From the NCBI RefSeq assembly GCF_047948215.1, contig NC_134463.1, positions 57,542,201-57,606,200 of the forward strand: a stretch of 64,000 nt of DNA. Direction: 5' to 3'. Position 1 is the stretch's first letter, and every line of letters begins with the position of its first letter. The stretch is from Lycorma delicatula. Lineage: Eukaryota > Arthropoda > Insecta > Hemiptera > Fulgoridae. Of this stretch, positions 11,806-24,700 are shown piece after piece. A model generated the notes under the pieces. It did not search any database and was not told the origin of the DNA. It saw nothing but the letters and a program-made list of their open reading frames with translations. The position numbers were made by a program, and so were the translations under genes.

Positions 11806-14800
11806 GTGATAGATAAGACAATGATCATCCGGAAAAAAGGAAAGCATAATCTTAAAAGAATTGAAATAAGGTGTAAAACACGAACAAAAGCCATCCTTTT
11901 AACTAGTGAACTGAAACAGAAATATATGGAAGAACACCATTTGTCGGTAGACACTGAATGGTCAGAATGCCAAATAAGAAGGATGAAGGAAACCCACAAA
12001 AATAAGGACAGCAGTAACAAGCAAACCATTAACATCCTCCAGTGGAATGCTAGAAGTCTCATACAGAAAGCAATTATTCTTAAGCAGGAAATACAAGACT
12101 CTGATATAAGGATAGCTTGCATCCAGGAATCATCCCTGAAGAAACGTGCCTTTCAATCAAAGTATCATGGATTCACATTGTTCAATCATGAAAGAGAGAA
12201 CAAACAAGGTGGTGGAGTGGCTACGCTTATCCACAACTCAATTCCGATCACAAATAGTACCAGCGGTGTACATCACACAATGGAATATATAAATATAAAT
12301 GCCCAACTTAGCTGAGATTTCAAACTAACTATAACAAATATCTACTTGCCCCTTGCAGCCCATATTACAAAAGAAATGCTGAACATACTAATTCTAACGG
12401 ACAAATTTTTTATTACAATGGATAATTTCAATGCTAATCATGCAGCCTGGAGTCGTGGAAACTCCAATCAAAGAGGAATTACACTACATGAATGGATACT
12501 GGGAAATGATTTCCTCCTCCTAAATAAGGACAAAACAGCAACATACCAACCAGCTAGCACAGGCTCACTTAGCATCATAGATCTTACGCTGGAGTCAGCT
12601 GACTTAAGTTCATACATCAAAGATTGGCATACTGAGGAAGATATGTATAGTGACCACTTCCCTATTGTAACCATTCAGTGTAACAGATCAAGTAAGGGTA
12701 ATAGGTATATTACTCTTACTTGAAGATTTGGTTGAAGATACTCTTACTTGAAGATTTGGTCGAAAATGAAATCTGCTAATTGGGAGAAGTTTAGTGCTGA
12801 AACTAAGATCCTCTCAGAGAGTAGCAAAACAATTGAGGATAAAGTAAGAGCATTACAAACACTCTGACAAATGGAGCTGAGAAACATACCAAAAATCAAA
12901 CCAGGAATTCATCGGCCTATGAATGTATGGTGTAACAAAGAAACCGCTATGGCTAGAAGAGAAAGGAGGAGGGTTAGGTGCAGATGACAGAGACATAATA
13001 CATTAGAAAACAAAGTTTAATACAATAGAGCCAGTGCAATTTCCAGGAAAATAAACCTAACATCTAAAAGAAATAGCTGGAAGGATTTCATTTGCACAAT
13101 TAATATTAATACTCCTAGTGCAAGAGTATGGAAGAATTTTAAAGCGATGGAGGGTTCCAGCTACCAAAAACTTGAATATATCAAGGATGACAAAGGAGAA
13201 AACTGACAAGAGGAAATAAAGATTGCTGAATGCTTCATTAAACACTATAGGAAAAAATCGGGGCCTAAAACACGAAATAAAGAGGAATAATTCCTTTCAT
13301 GTAACATATACCATCTCTTTAGACATAGTGATGAATGTGATGTTCCAATACAGATTGTAGAGGTACAGGAAGCTATCATCACACAACTTAAAGAGTTCAG
13401 CCATAGGCGAAGATTTAATACATAACGATATGTTTAAAAACGTATAAGAGGAATTTTTTTTAGACATAATTGGCCCTTTTAATGACATCTGGTACACAGG
13501 AAAATACCCAGACAAGTGGCAAACAAGATTAATTGCTCCATTGTTGAAACCAGGTAAAGATAGAGAAACTACAAATGCTTATAGGCCAATTTCCCTAACT
13601 TCATGCCTGGGAAAGTTGATGGAAAGAATTATAAATAATAGACTGAATTGGAGACATATGGACTTCTTAGTAATAAACAATTCAGTTTTCGACCACAATG
13701 TGGCACCGTTGATGCTCTTCTACTAATGACAGAAGAAATCTATATAGGCTTTACTTAACAAAGAGTGACAATTGGTGAAATAATAGAGTTTGAAGCTGCC
13801 TTTGATTCAGTCTCACTCACCACTTTAATACTACAGTGCACAAAAATTGGCATAGGAGCCAAACTATTGTAGTTCCTACACTCATTTCTGAATAACAGAT
13901 CCTTTAAGGTAAAAATAAACCAGTTCACATCTGAAAGATGCATTATCAATAACAGCATACCACAGGGCTCAGAGCTTAGTCCCACTCTTTTCAACATAAT
14001 GCTGCATGAGCTGTAATCAAGTTTACCACTGGATACATATCTATCAGTTTATTCAGATGACATTACATTATGGGTTAAGCATAAAAATAAACATGTAGCA
14101 GTGGCAACAATGGCGTAGACAGGGTTTGTTCATGGGCTGGCAGGTGGCAACTCAACATATCAATTTCAAAGTCAGAGTATACAGTGTTTACAAGAAAATA
14201 TAAGCTAAAAAATTTCCGTCCAACTCTAATGCTAAATGAAATAAGAATGAGATATAATAGCAACCCAAGAATTTTAGGTATAACTATGGATGAAAAACTC
14301 CACTGGAAGACATCATGTGGAAACTGTGTTGGAACAGATACTTGGCAGACTTAATCTACTGAAATTGGTAAGCAGAAAATCATGGGGTGGTGATGTAGAA
14401 AGTATGACAACTGTACATACAGTATATAAGACCCAAAATCACTTATGGCTGCAGCAGATACCCGCTTGAAAAAACCTAGACAGTGCAAAATTCAGCTATG
14501 AGAGCTTGCCTTCAATGCCCCAAGACTACTTCCAATGAAGCATTGCAAGTCGAACTCAATATTGAGCCATTGACATTGTTCATTAAAAGAAAAACTAGGA
14601 CAAAATTCCTGAAGCACAAGACATACTCATAAACTCACCCAATGAGACAACTTCGACTAATGGAGAGGCATATATACAGTCCTTTAGCTTCTCCCTGGAT
14701 GCACTTATGAAGTAACTCATTAGCATGGATCTAGAGAATTTCAAATGCCGATACATACTATACCTCCACGGTCCTAGAACAGACCTACCACCAACGCTGA

Positions 14801-15700
14801 GCTTCCAGACAAACTAACAAAGCATGAGAATACTGAATTATTAAGACAAAGCTCTATAGAAAAGATAAAATCAAAATTAAAAAATTTTCTTCTTATTTAC
14901 GTCGACGGTTTATTTAGGGCTGATAATTGTCTCTCAGGCTCCAGGGTCTACATTTCAGACCTAAATATGCAATATCTGGTCCCTTTTTTGTCTTCATCTA
15001 GTCTTGAAACTGAATTAATGGCTTGCTATAATTGCGACACTGCAGATGTGCTGTGATCTGCCTCAGGGTGACATATGCATTTTAACCAATTCAAAAACAT
15101 TCCTGTACACAATCTCTAACTATAAGTCTTCACATTTTTTCTGCTATATGAAGGAAATAAATGACCTGCTTTACAAAACAAACAAAAACATATGCTTCCA
15201 GTGGATTCCAGGACACTGGGCAACGAAGTGGCAGATAAATTGGCTGCGATCGCATCAAGCCTAGAACCTAAGCAAGAGAAGATGGAAAATGATAACAGGT
15301 TTGACCAAGGCAAAGGAATCTTCAAAAAACTTTGGGTGAAAATCCTCTTTGAAGGGCAGAACACTCTACAACATACAGAAGGAACCAAACGATCTAATGG
15401 TTTACAAGCGAATGACAAGAAAAGTGCAGACATTCCAACCAGAATCAGAAATATTATTATGCAACAATATTTATACAGGTTTCATTTGACTGAATCTCCA
15501 ATATGTGAAAGATGTGGTGATGCTGTGGAAACAATTAAACATTAATCTTTGAATGCAGTTACAGCAAGGATAGCAAAGTGAAAAGAGATCTGACTGAATG
15601 TCTTAAGGCCTTGGATCAAACTGGAACATAGACTAATATTATTTTAAAGTCCAAGAAACTTCTACAAATGGCTGCAAAATTGTAAGAGATCCACCATGCT
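11806..15700 (+). mobile_element. Decayed non-LTR retrotransposon (APE endonuclease, RT, RNase H; I-like)
   Basis: This is one LINE read on the plus strand with frameshifts and stops. The endonuclease begins at about 12020 with INILQWNARSL, then IACIQESSL, GGGVATLIH and SDHFPIVTIQC at about 12650. The RT starts at about 13541 with AYRPISLTSCLGKLMERII and continues with FDSVSLTTL, the SIPQGSELSPTLFN block at about 13955 and a YSDD catalytic box at about 14049. The RNase H region contains YVDG (about 14900), WIPGH (about 15203) and GNEVADKLAAI (about 15222). A Cys/His element, ICERCGDAVETIKH, follows at 15504-15543. EN plus RT plus RNase H suggests the I group of LINEs, but clade assignment needs a tree. 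No clean 3' tail or target duplication was found. It is dead. Confidence 0.85.
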
Positions 15701-16617
15701 GTCAGTGTCAGATGATGTCGGATGTATGTAACAAGAAAAAGTAAGTAAAGAAGATCATGTTGATTATTTGTTTGAAAGTAATTTAACAGTTGCTGATGGA
15801 GCTGCCATTGAACTGTCACAAATTTTAATTCCACAGTTATACGTGTAATTTTGAATCCAAGAAAGCAAATGAAAAATTGTTATTACTTGTACAAAAGCAT
15901 TAAGTCAGTGGTTAAAAAAGATCAGTAAGGTTAAACACATCCTGTAAAGCAAGCAAGAGTCAAATGTTTTTAACAACCCTAAATAGGAATTATATGAGAT
16001 TTATTAAGATTGTTTAAGTTGGTATTATAATTCACTTAATACAATTTTGAAAAAAGTTGTTTGCATTATAATGAAACATTCATATTAATATATGACTGTT
16101 ATTTTAATTTAACTTTAATAATGTTCTTATCGATTAATTTGTTATATTCTATACATCTAGTAAAGTTTTATTTATTCTACAGCCAAGGCAGTGAATCTCT
16201 TTGTTTATGTACTGAGCATATCAGTAGCTTGTAGACTACTGTACTGCCATGACATGTTATGTTAATTCTATTGTTAGAACCTAACAATAGAATGTGGCTA
16301 GTGGGGGGGGGGGGGGGATTAAGAAACTTAACTTGGGGGAGTATTATAAAACAGTTAATGTTAAAATAAACTGGTGGCCCAGACTTGAAATGCTTTCATA
16401 TATTTTCAGTTACCCATCTAGCAGGATATTAAGAAAACGCTACATTCAAATTGTCTTATAATCAATATTCAATTGTCTTATATCAATTCCTCTTAAAATA
16501 CAAGAGGAACAGAACACTGTTTTATGTCTGCACAAACCAGATATAGCAATACTGAAATACCATGGCAGTTATAATGTACCTGATCAGTGGTAATCTTGCC
16601 TGCGTGCCTGTTTTGAG
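15701..16617. other. Intergenic tract with hairpin and G-run
   Basis: The tract contains a 13-bp stem at 16265-16293 followed by 15 consecutive G residues at 16303-16317. I recognise no coding sequence. The left part may still be the 3' flank of the preceding LINE. Confidence 0.5.
16265..16293. repeat. Perfect 13-bp inverted repeat with 3-nt loop
   Basis: ATTCTATTGTTAG at 16265-16277 pairs with CTAACAATAGAAT at 16281-16293 around the loop AAC. Ten bases later comes a run of 15 G. It could be a transposon end or a cruciform-prone site; its function is unknown. Confidence 0.8.
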
Positions 16618-17383
16618 ATGAATTTTATTCATTTAGATGAAACTATTAAATATAAAGAGGATGCCATACATTTTTTTCAAGAGCATGGTATTTTATATAA
16701 TCCAAGGAATTGTAATCACTGTCATGAAGTGGTTTTACAACTTGTATTCTAAATGTGAATATTTAGAATACAAACAGTTATGACAAGATATGTACTTTAC
16801 AGACTCAAAATTGCTTTACCAGATATTTTATTTTTCCTCTATTGCTGCTACAAGAAACTAACAATAGTTTTATGAGCAGGAGTTGGAAATCAACCTTAAT
16901 ACTACTTGTTGGCTGGAGTAGGCAAGAAGTGTTGACCTGTTGAAAAATCAAATACAAATAGTGGTCCCAGAAAAACAGTAGAATTGACAGAACCGTTTTA
17001 CAGGATAATTATGACAGTGGAAATGTATCATCACAACAATGTGTGTTTGTTGTGAAACAAGGGAATGTTTTTTAGCTGCTGTTGTGAACTGAACAGAGGC
17101 ACAGTCCATTACCCATCATTGACGAATGAATTCTTCCAGAGATGGCAATTATATCTGATGAATGGAAAGCATACAACTCTCTTCAAAAATGTGATTATAT
17201 CCATTACACTGTTGAACATAAATATAACTTTGTAGATCCTGACACCAATCAATAGAATATATGATTATTGCAAAGCAACATCACAAAGCCCATCCATGAT
17301 TAACTTGGATTTATGTAGCATCACCGACACAAAGACTTGTTTGGAAAGATTTTGGCAGATATTGTGTTCTACTGGCCTCCTGA
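16618..17383 (+). mobile_element. Merlin-type (ISXO2-like / IS1595-like) transposase relic
   Basis: The plus-strand coding relic starts at the ATG at 16618, followed by EDAIHFFQEHGIL (about 16656) and the N-terminal zinc-ribbon-like NPRNCNHCHE, which in this family precedes the transposase core. The core reads CCETRECFLAAVVN (about 17056), ISDEWKAYNSLQKCDYIHY (about 17150) and VEHKYNFVDPDTN (about 17211), then a C-terminal KDLFGKILADIVFYWPPE-like stretch read across frames and ending at the TGA at 17381-17383. DEWKAY and HxxNFVDP are hallmarks of ISXO2-like enzymes found in Merlin DNA transposons of animals. There are frameshifts at about 16750, 17080 and 17240 and several stops, so it is inactive. 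No terminal inverted repeats were located. Confidence 0.75.
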
Positions 17384-18665
17384 ATAAAGGTAAGAGGTTT
17401 GTGTCTGCAATTAATTACTTATAGGTGTAATTAATGTACTGATAGACAAATAACAGAAAATATCCTTACTTTCTGCACAGGAAGGCAAGTGCTGATTATC
17501 TACGCCAACATAACCTTTGTATAGTAATTGTTGATTTTTAGGAAAATATTTGTTACTGAATGAGAAAAAAAATTAAAATTTCTGCTTTATTATCCAAAAC
17601 CGACCTTTGAGTTTTAAAATTATATTAATCATATACATAATTCAAGGAATGAGAGTGTATTTACAAGTAAAGTTACTTACTTTTTAGTTATTAATAATAG
17701 GTAAACAGAGATTCACAACTATCATGACGAGAGAGGGAACAACAATTCCTCTTGAATGCTATGGAACTCTGAGTTTTATTACTTTAGATGGATGTATTAT
17801 GTTAAGTGCATTAAAAAAAAATGTGTGAGCATCCTGACATGAGATACAAGTTATTCTTAAAACTGGTATACTAATTTTCATAACATCCATGCCACGGATA
17901 CGAAGGAAAATGAAAAATAAGTAATATCCAATTGTACTGTTGCACCCAGCCATATATAGCACGCCAAACCCAGAAATTGTAACAAGCATCCAGTCAGCAT
18001 ATGACACCTTCACTGTTCACAACAAAGCTGGGTGTGTAATAAGCAACAATACAATCTGAGAAAGTAATATTGACCAGTCGTTCTTGTATCTCAGATGTTT
18101 TAGATGCATTATAGCAATAAGAAAGATTGGGATAGATTAAGTAAAGAAAAAATGTAATGTAATTCTGATAACAATACACTACTTACAGTACCTCTAACAG
18201 CAGTTTTTTTTTTCAGAATACATCTACACTAAAATTTCTACTACAGTCACTCTGGCTTTATTGCAGGTGATTGCAATGATTTTTGAGAGGTATGTATAGG
18301 TTCATAAAATGGCTTAGCAATGTTTAATTCAATAGCAAACAACAGCTCTTAACCTATTTAAATAGATTTCTGAATAGAAGTTTGCTAATCTTGCTGAAAA
18401 AATGTTATTGGCATCAATAAAGTAACTGAAAAATGAATTTTTCAGTTGCTGTCAAAGTTTCTGCTCTATATTATAGTTTTATAATTCATGGATTTGGTTA
18501 ATGGATGATTTTTTAACTTCACATGCACAATATACTGTTAATTTTTTTTCTCCCTCTACGTTCAAACCAGATGATCCATTTATTTCTAGAATTGAAAGAC
18601 ATAATAAAAAAAATCTCTTCTCCAGTCTTTTAACTTTACTCACTTCAATAAGAGATCCAGTTACT
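17384..18665. other. Intergenic tract with unassigned minus-strand frames
   Basis: On the minus strand two overlapping frames occur, 18179-17994 (61 codons) and 18013-17759 (84 codons). They include hydrophobic segments (for example MLVTISGFGVLYMAGC) and an N-glycosylation-like NITF, which could be a membrane-protein remnant. I do not recognise a family and see no splice structure that joins them, so they are not called as a gene. Confidence 0.3.
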
Positions 18666-18786
18666 TTTTTTTTTTGTCTGCGGTCACTTGACTGGTTTGA
18701 TGCAGCTCTCCAAGATTCCCTATCTAGTGGTAGTTTTTTTTTTTTTTTTTTTTTTTTTTCGGTATACCCTCTACATCCTACATAAT
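18666..18786 (-). mobile_element. 3'-end fragment of the same LINE family as 50259-53434
   Basis: On the minus strand this matches the last about 110 bases of the LINE at 50259-53434: a TGTAGGATGTAGA-GGTATAC stretch, then CACTAGATAGGGAATCTTGG, AGAGCTGCATCAAACCAGTC and a terminal GCAGACAAAA tail. The TGAAATGAAACGACTAG part of the related copy is replaced by about 25 A residues (T-run at 18734-18759 on the plus strand). It is a short 5'-truncated insertion. Confidence 0.85.
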
Positions 18787-21700
18787 TACTCAAATATTTA
18801 TTTACTAAGTTTTAAGATTGTTAGTTATGTATGACAGCTACCAAAGTAACAAAATAGCCTATTGAACATACTTATTTTCAAATTTTTTGCAAGAATACAC
18901 TACAGCATCTTATTAGCACAATCAGAATAATTTTATATAAGTACTTTAAAAATGAACTGCTTGGGCTACTGACATTTTATGTTTTATATTAAAAAATATG
19001 AGAAAGAGATTAGAACTACCAGAATCAACGACTCATGTAACAATCATGGAACTTAAAAAGGTGAATATCTAAAGGTAATATCTACTTAAAAATGTATAAT
19101 TAGTTTTAAAAAAAATACCTAGTTATATGAATATGTTTCATTTTATCTCTGTTATGTGTAAATTTTGCTTTAAGTAAAAATTGAATTTATTAAATGCTGA
19201 AAAATAATATGCCTGAAATTGAATATATTAAATGCTGAAATAAGTTGAAAAATAAGTATGTGATTATTGCTGTGGTAATTCACTGAAATTGAATCAGAAT
19301 ATTCCGTTTTAAAGCAGGCTACTGAAAAATAAAACTTCTTGACTATTCAAATTGAGGAAAAAATACTGCTGAAATTGTTTCTGAATAGTAGTTTACATTC
19401 CTATAACTTTGTGTATATATTTCAATCAAAAATGATACAACTGAAAAGGTTACTAAGAATTAATTATGGAGTTAACAATTTTAATAATCAACTTGGCTTG
19501 GCCTATTGTAATTATGGGTAGATGTAAATGTATGACTCGATCTCGCATCATTAATGTCATTCAAATCAGTTATGAAAGTAGATTTGACAAATGCAAAAAA
19601 ATCAATAAAATGTGTTAGCGCATAATATTTCACTAATACTATGAAAATACTTTTTCTTATACAAATATTCAAACAAGTAAGAAACAATTTAAAAAAACAA
19701 CTAGAAATTAAGCTAATATTTTATAAAAAATAAAAATAAACAATTTATGGACAGCCATTTACAGTGAAGTTTTTTGTTTTACACACATATAAAAGCACGT
19801 AAGAATTAATAACAAATAATATTTAAAAAAAAAAGGCAATATTAATTAATGGAAGTCAATAATTAAATTGAATTAAAAAAAAACTATTATCAAATAAAAT
19901 AAAAAATATATATAATGCAGTATTAACAAATAAAAAAAAATCAGTATGAAAATAAGACAATAAGTATAATTGTTTAACTTATATACTTTACATAACATAT
20001 ACATTAACTCGATAAACAAAAAATACAGTATTACTTAAAAAAGAAACACTAACTGGTATTAAGATACATTAACTTTATGAATAATATTTTACATCATACA
20101 TACCAGTATACATATTTATATATATACTATTCTGTATAAAAAAAAACAGTTCAAACTTAAATTTTTAAGATAAAACTGAAAATAATATCTTTAAATGATA
20201 AAGAAAGTATGTATACATATAAAAAATATATATCTAACATTCACTTAACTTAGTTAATGAAAAGCTAATAAAAAAAAGAAAAAATCTGAAAAGGCTCTTA
20301 TAATGTTTGTCTATACAACAAAGAACATAGATTTTATTTACAAGAATATAAAGGCAAATTTATATAATGCTATCTTAATATATTGATTTATTATATGTAA
20401 ATAGTTAACTATAATATACTTTATGTTAAATATTAATGATTCTATTCTCAATTTTCAAACTACTGTATAACATATTTATATATTAAATTAATAACAAATA
20501 AAAAATGAACAAACATACATAATTACATTATAATAATAATAAATTAAACTAAATACTACGGCTCTTCCAATTACATTTTTTTGTTAAAAGAAAATTTATA
20601 AAATATATAACACATAAAAAGTAGTATTTAAATAAATATTTAAACATTCTATAAGTTTCATTTTTATATCCATAGGACTATTAAAAAAAAAAATTAACAT
20701 AAAAAATTCCTTTTTTTCTTCATAAAATAAAAATCTTAAATACCATGCAGTACAAATTTATGTTATCTGTACATGCGAATTTTAAATATTAAACTAACTT
20801 ATTTGAACTTTCGCATTATCATGGTAACATCTTAACAATTATTTGCTGTAATAACTTTACAAAAGTTGAAAAAGTTATACTAAACAAAGAGATTGTGAAA
20901 TGTAAGTAAAGCTTTTTTTTCAAATACTTATGAAATTACAAAGAAAAATTATGAGGTAACTCCAGTATTAACTAACTGGACTGTACAGCATGATAAGATT
21001 GCAATTTTGAAAAAATCTACTGGCCAAATTAAGTTGCGCAAGTTTCCTCAGTACTGTCACAGTTACAATAATGTTTGTTACATAATCAGTCAAAAACTGA
21101 ACTGTAACTCAACTATTTACAATCAAATTATGATTTTGTATTAAAGACGCTAATCTTTAAAACACTATATAAACCAGACTTAAGCTTTCCATTTCTTAAA
21201 GTTTTAATAGAATTTAAGTCATAAAATAACCTACTAATAGAACTTTGGATTATTTTATAAGTAGGTTGAAACTTCAACAGTTTAATTTCATTTTATACAG
21301 CTTACGCTATTTGTCTCTTTAATGGCTAATCCAATTATCATGAATCTTGCAGCTAAAAAATTAACAATACAATAATCTGGGTTTTAGGCATTTGATAATA
21401 TAACTTTGACTCCTTCATTTAATAATTGTCCATCACAATTAAATATAAGCTACATGATGAAAAAAAAAATAAAAATACACAACTTAGTGGTTTATAAATA
21501 ACTGTTTTTAAGCAGGAAATGGTGCTCTGTAGATACGAGTTATCTCATTTATAATTCACTCCATGTTCCTACAATACCAGGTACAAATTAAATGATAGAC
21601 CAATTTAAGCAAATAGTGTACCTGAACATGCATTTTATTGAAATAAAGCTATTACTTTTCCACTGGTATTTTAGTTTAATTTTTAATGATCAAAATTTAT

Positions 21701-24700
21701 TTTTATATAAATCCTGTTTATATTCAGGGCAATACAGTAATTATGACTTTTTCTAAATTTAATCACTTCTTCTATTAAGTGAGAAATTATGGACAACTGC
21801 CATAACATATTGTATACAATATGTACTAACAGTAATAAATATTACTGGTTGAACCAATGTGTTCTACATAATCACAAGAGCACTTTAGAAAACCACATTG
21901 TAATTTTTCACAAATATAAACTGAGCTAATAATAAAAACTTTTCTTTTTTTTTGAGGAAAAAATTAGTCATGTTCTAGCTTTGCAATTTTACCTTTAGCT
22001 GAATCCTTAGAATTGTGCATCATACAGTTTAATTGCCAGTTTGAGAAATAACTTATTTTTTTATAGTCCAATCCAATTTCATCTTTCTGTATTCTTTTAC
22101 TTATAAGATTAATTTACATGAGAGGGCAATTATATATTTACAGAATTACATATTCTGATATGTAGAAATTCACTAGTCATGACTTCCACCAATATCATGT
22201 TATTTTATTGAAAAAAAGCATACCATTACTGCACTGTTGTTGCCACACATTAGTGTGAGATCATTGTACCATACTAAATATGATTTCATTAAAAAAGAAA
22301 CAAAAACAGGAGGATATATGAATTACATCATGGCAGGTTTATAAAGTAAGGGGGTATCTCAAATCGGCGACTGCAAATTTTACATGCATGTTTACACCTT
22401 GTTTTAAATATCCTACCTGTTATGAAGCAATTGGATTCTGCTCATGAAAATAATAAATCACCGAATTGTATTATCATGAATGTCAATTTTTCTGTTGATA
22501 TTTAAATAAAAACAAAAAATACCAGTTATAAATGAGTCTAATAAAAAAAATTACCAAATGAAATCATTTTTATCTGTAACTTTTACAGATAAAAATGATT
22601 TTATCGGTAATAACTTTTACCGACTTTTTATATCGGTAACCTTTTCAGATCTATGACAGGGTGATAGCAATGATCTTCATCTGAGTTTGAATCGTTATAC
22701 TAAGCATTTTTCATAAATTGCCAAACCATTTAAAAAAACCTTCCCACCAGTTTATTTAAAATACAATTAAAAAAATCTTCTTTTATAAAAACAGTATCAC
22801 TCTGCAGAATCATTTTTAAATTCTAATTAAAAAAAGAAAATTATTTGCATCCTGTGCAGAGTGTTCATATATGCTCAAAATAATTTTCACCAGTGGTGGC
22901 TTCTAAATTACTTTGTAGTAATTTTTTATATTAACATTATTTCATGTGTATTTAAGTAATTAATGTAGACTTTAAATATATTATTTAATATTGATGTGAT
23001 CTACATAATGTATTTTTGTTCTGATCAGAATAAATATTTATGTTATACTCATAACATATTCCAATGAATTAGATCTCAACTTAGGCTGTACATCCTTCTT
23101 CTAACAACAGTTCATTGCACTGTTCATCACTAATTACCTCATTCTGCTCAATTTGTTACCTCTGGAGGAGGAGGAACGATTTTATGATTCTCATTTCTTG
23201 ACTGAATTTCCAACCAATTTCTTTCTTACCAAATTCTGAATATCATTAATTTTTCTTTACAGACTTAAAACTTTAAGCCTCTTGGAATGTCACATTCCTT
23301 GTTGAACAGGACAGGACAAATAATTTTTATTTGAGCACTGAATTATCAGACTCTAATTTTACTGAAAACTGTAAAAAACATTAAACAGTTTATTTTTCAT
23401 CAGGTTATAAGCAACTGCGATTGTTCTTCATAGTTCTTGTAGTAAGTACAAGACCAGAAGGTATTGCTCATTTTCCTAGTTGGTTTCACATGGGATATTT
23501 TTAACCTTGAATCAGAATTATTAAAAAGAAACCTTTTTCAAATTATAATGAATAACAATCATTGATATTTTTCTCTTTATCTAAAATACTAATAACATTA
23601 TTTGAATCATCTGTGTCTATATCAAGGACACTTAAATTTAGATAATCATTAAGTCAAGTGAAAATCTATTAGTGTTCATTTATAATAATAAATGTTCATT
23701 TATTTCAATAAACAAATATGTAGAATTTAAAAGTCTACACCAGCAATTAAAAGAATATAGAGGAGAAAACTATCCATCAGCCAAGTAGTAAAGAGGGTCT
23801 GTCGACTGAAGACATAAGTTGGCATTAATGTTAAATAGATTTTAAGATTAATAAAGACCTAAGGAAAATTAACAGTAATATTGAAAATAGTATACAACCA
23901 GAACAAAATGCAAAACCATAAAAAACTGGCACACAACCCAATGAAATATAGACAATATAAAAGTAAGGGAAACATTTGTGTTATTTTTTTTGAACAAGTG
24001 ATGAAGATATATTTTTTGCTTTTGGAAAAAACATTGTACTTTATTTATCCAGTTGGAAACTTTATTTAGTATCTAGGCAGAGTCCAAGCAAAGTAGTATG
24101 TATGCATAATTTCCAAACCAAACAACATGAAATTATACTTTGGACAAAATATTTGCACTATGCAGGACAATTACAGCTGACTATTTCAACAAGATTATGG
24201 TTGTGTTAAATTTATTGATCACATTACAGGCAAAAATAAATGAACTGAGAACGTTGGTTTTAGTATCATGATTCAGTAAACATCAGCAATATATACTGTA
24301 CACCATTATTTTGATTTAATTTTACACAAGAAATTCTACTGACCAATATAATTTCAGTATAAAATTTAGTATAGATATAATAGGATGAACTGTGTAGTAA
24401 GCATTACTACTTTTTTTTGCATTTACAGTAAGAAATGGATGTTTTGTGTTGAAATGTTTAATGAACATAATATAGTAAAAAAATATATATGAAATATAAT
24501 ATACTTTTAAAATTTTCATCTCGCAAAATAAAAGTAGAATCTATAAGGACAAATCTAATGATCTAAGTTGAAAAAACTAAATTTTTAATAAAATTGTACT
24601 ATTTTAAAGTTAGAACAAAGAGAATCATGGAACCCGTAAATAGAAAAAAAGTAGGCATATGTCTATGCTTCTGGTCAAAAATTAAGAACTAACTAAAAGA

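Noticed and set aside
18479..18793. Minus frame with a poly-Lys run as a basic protein
   Set aside because: The Lys run is the A-run inside a LINE 3' fragment.
19700..20800. Possible centromeric or satellite array
   Set aside because: It is AT-rich and low in complexity, but no repeat unit of fixed length could be followed.
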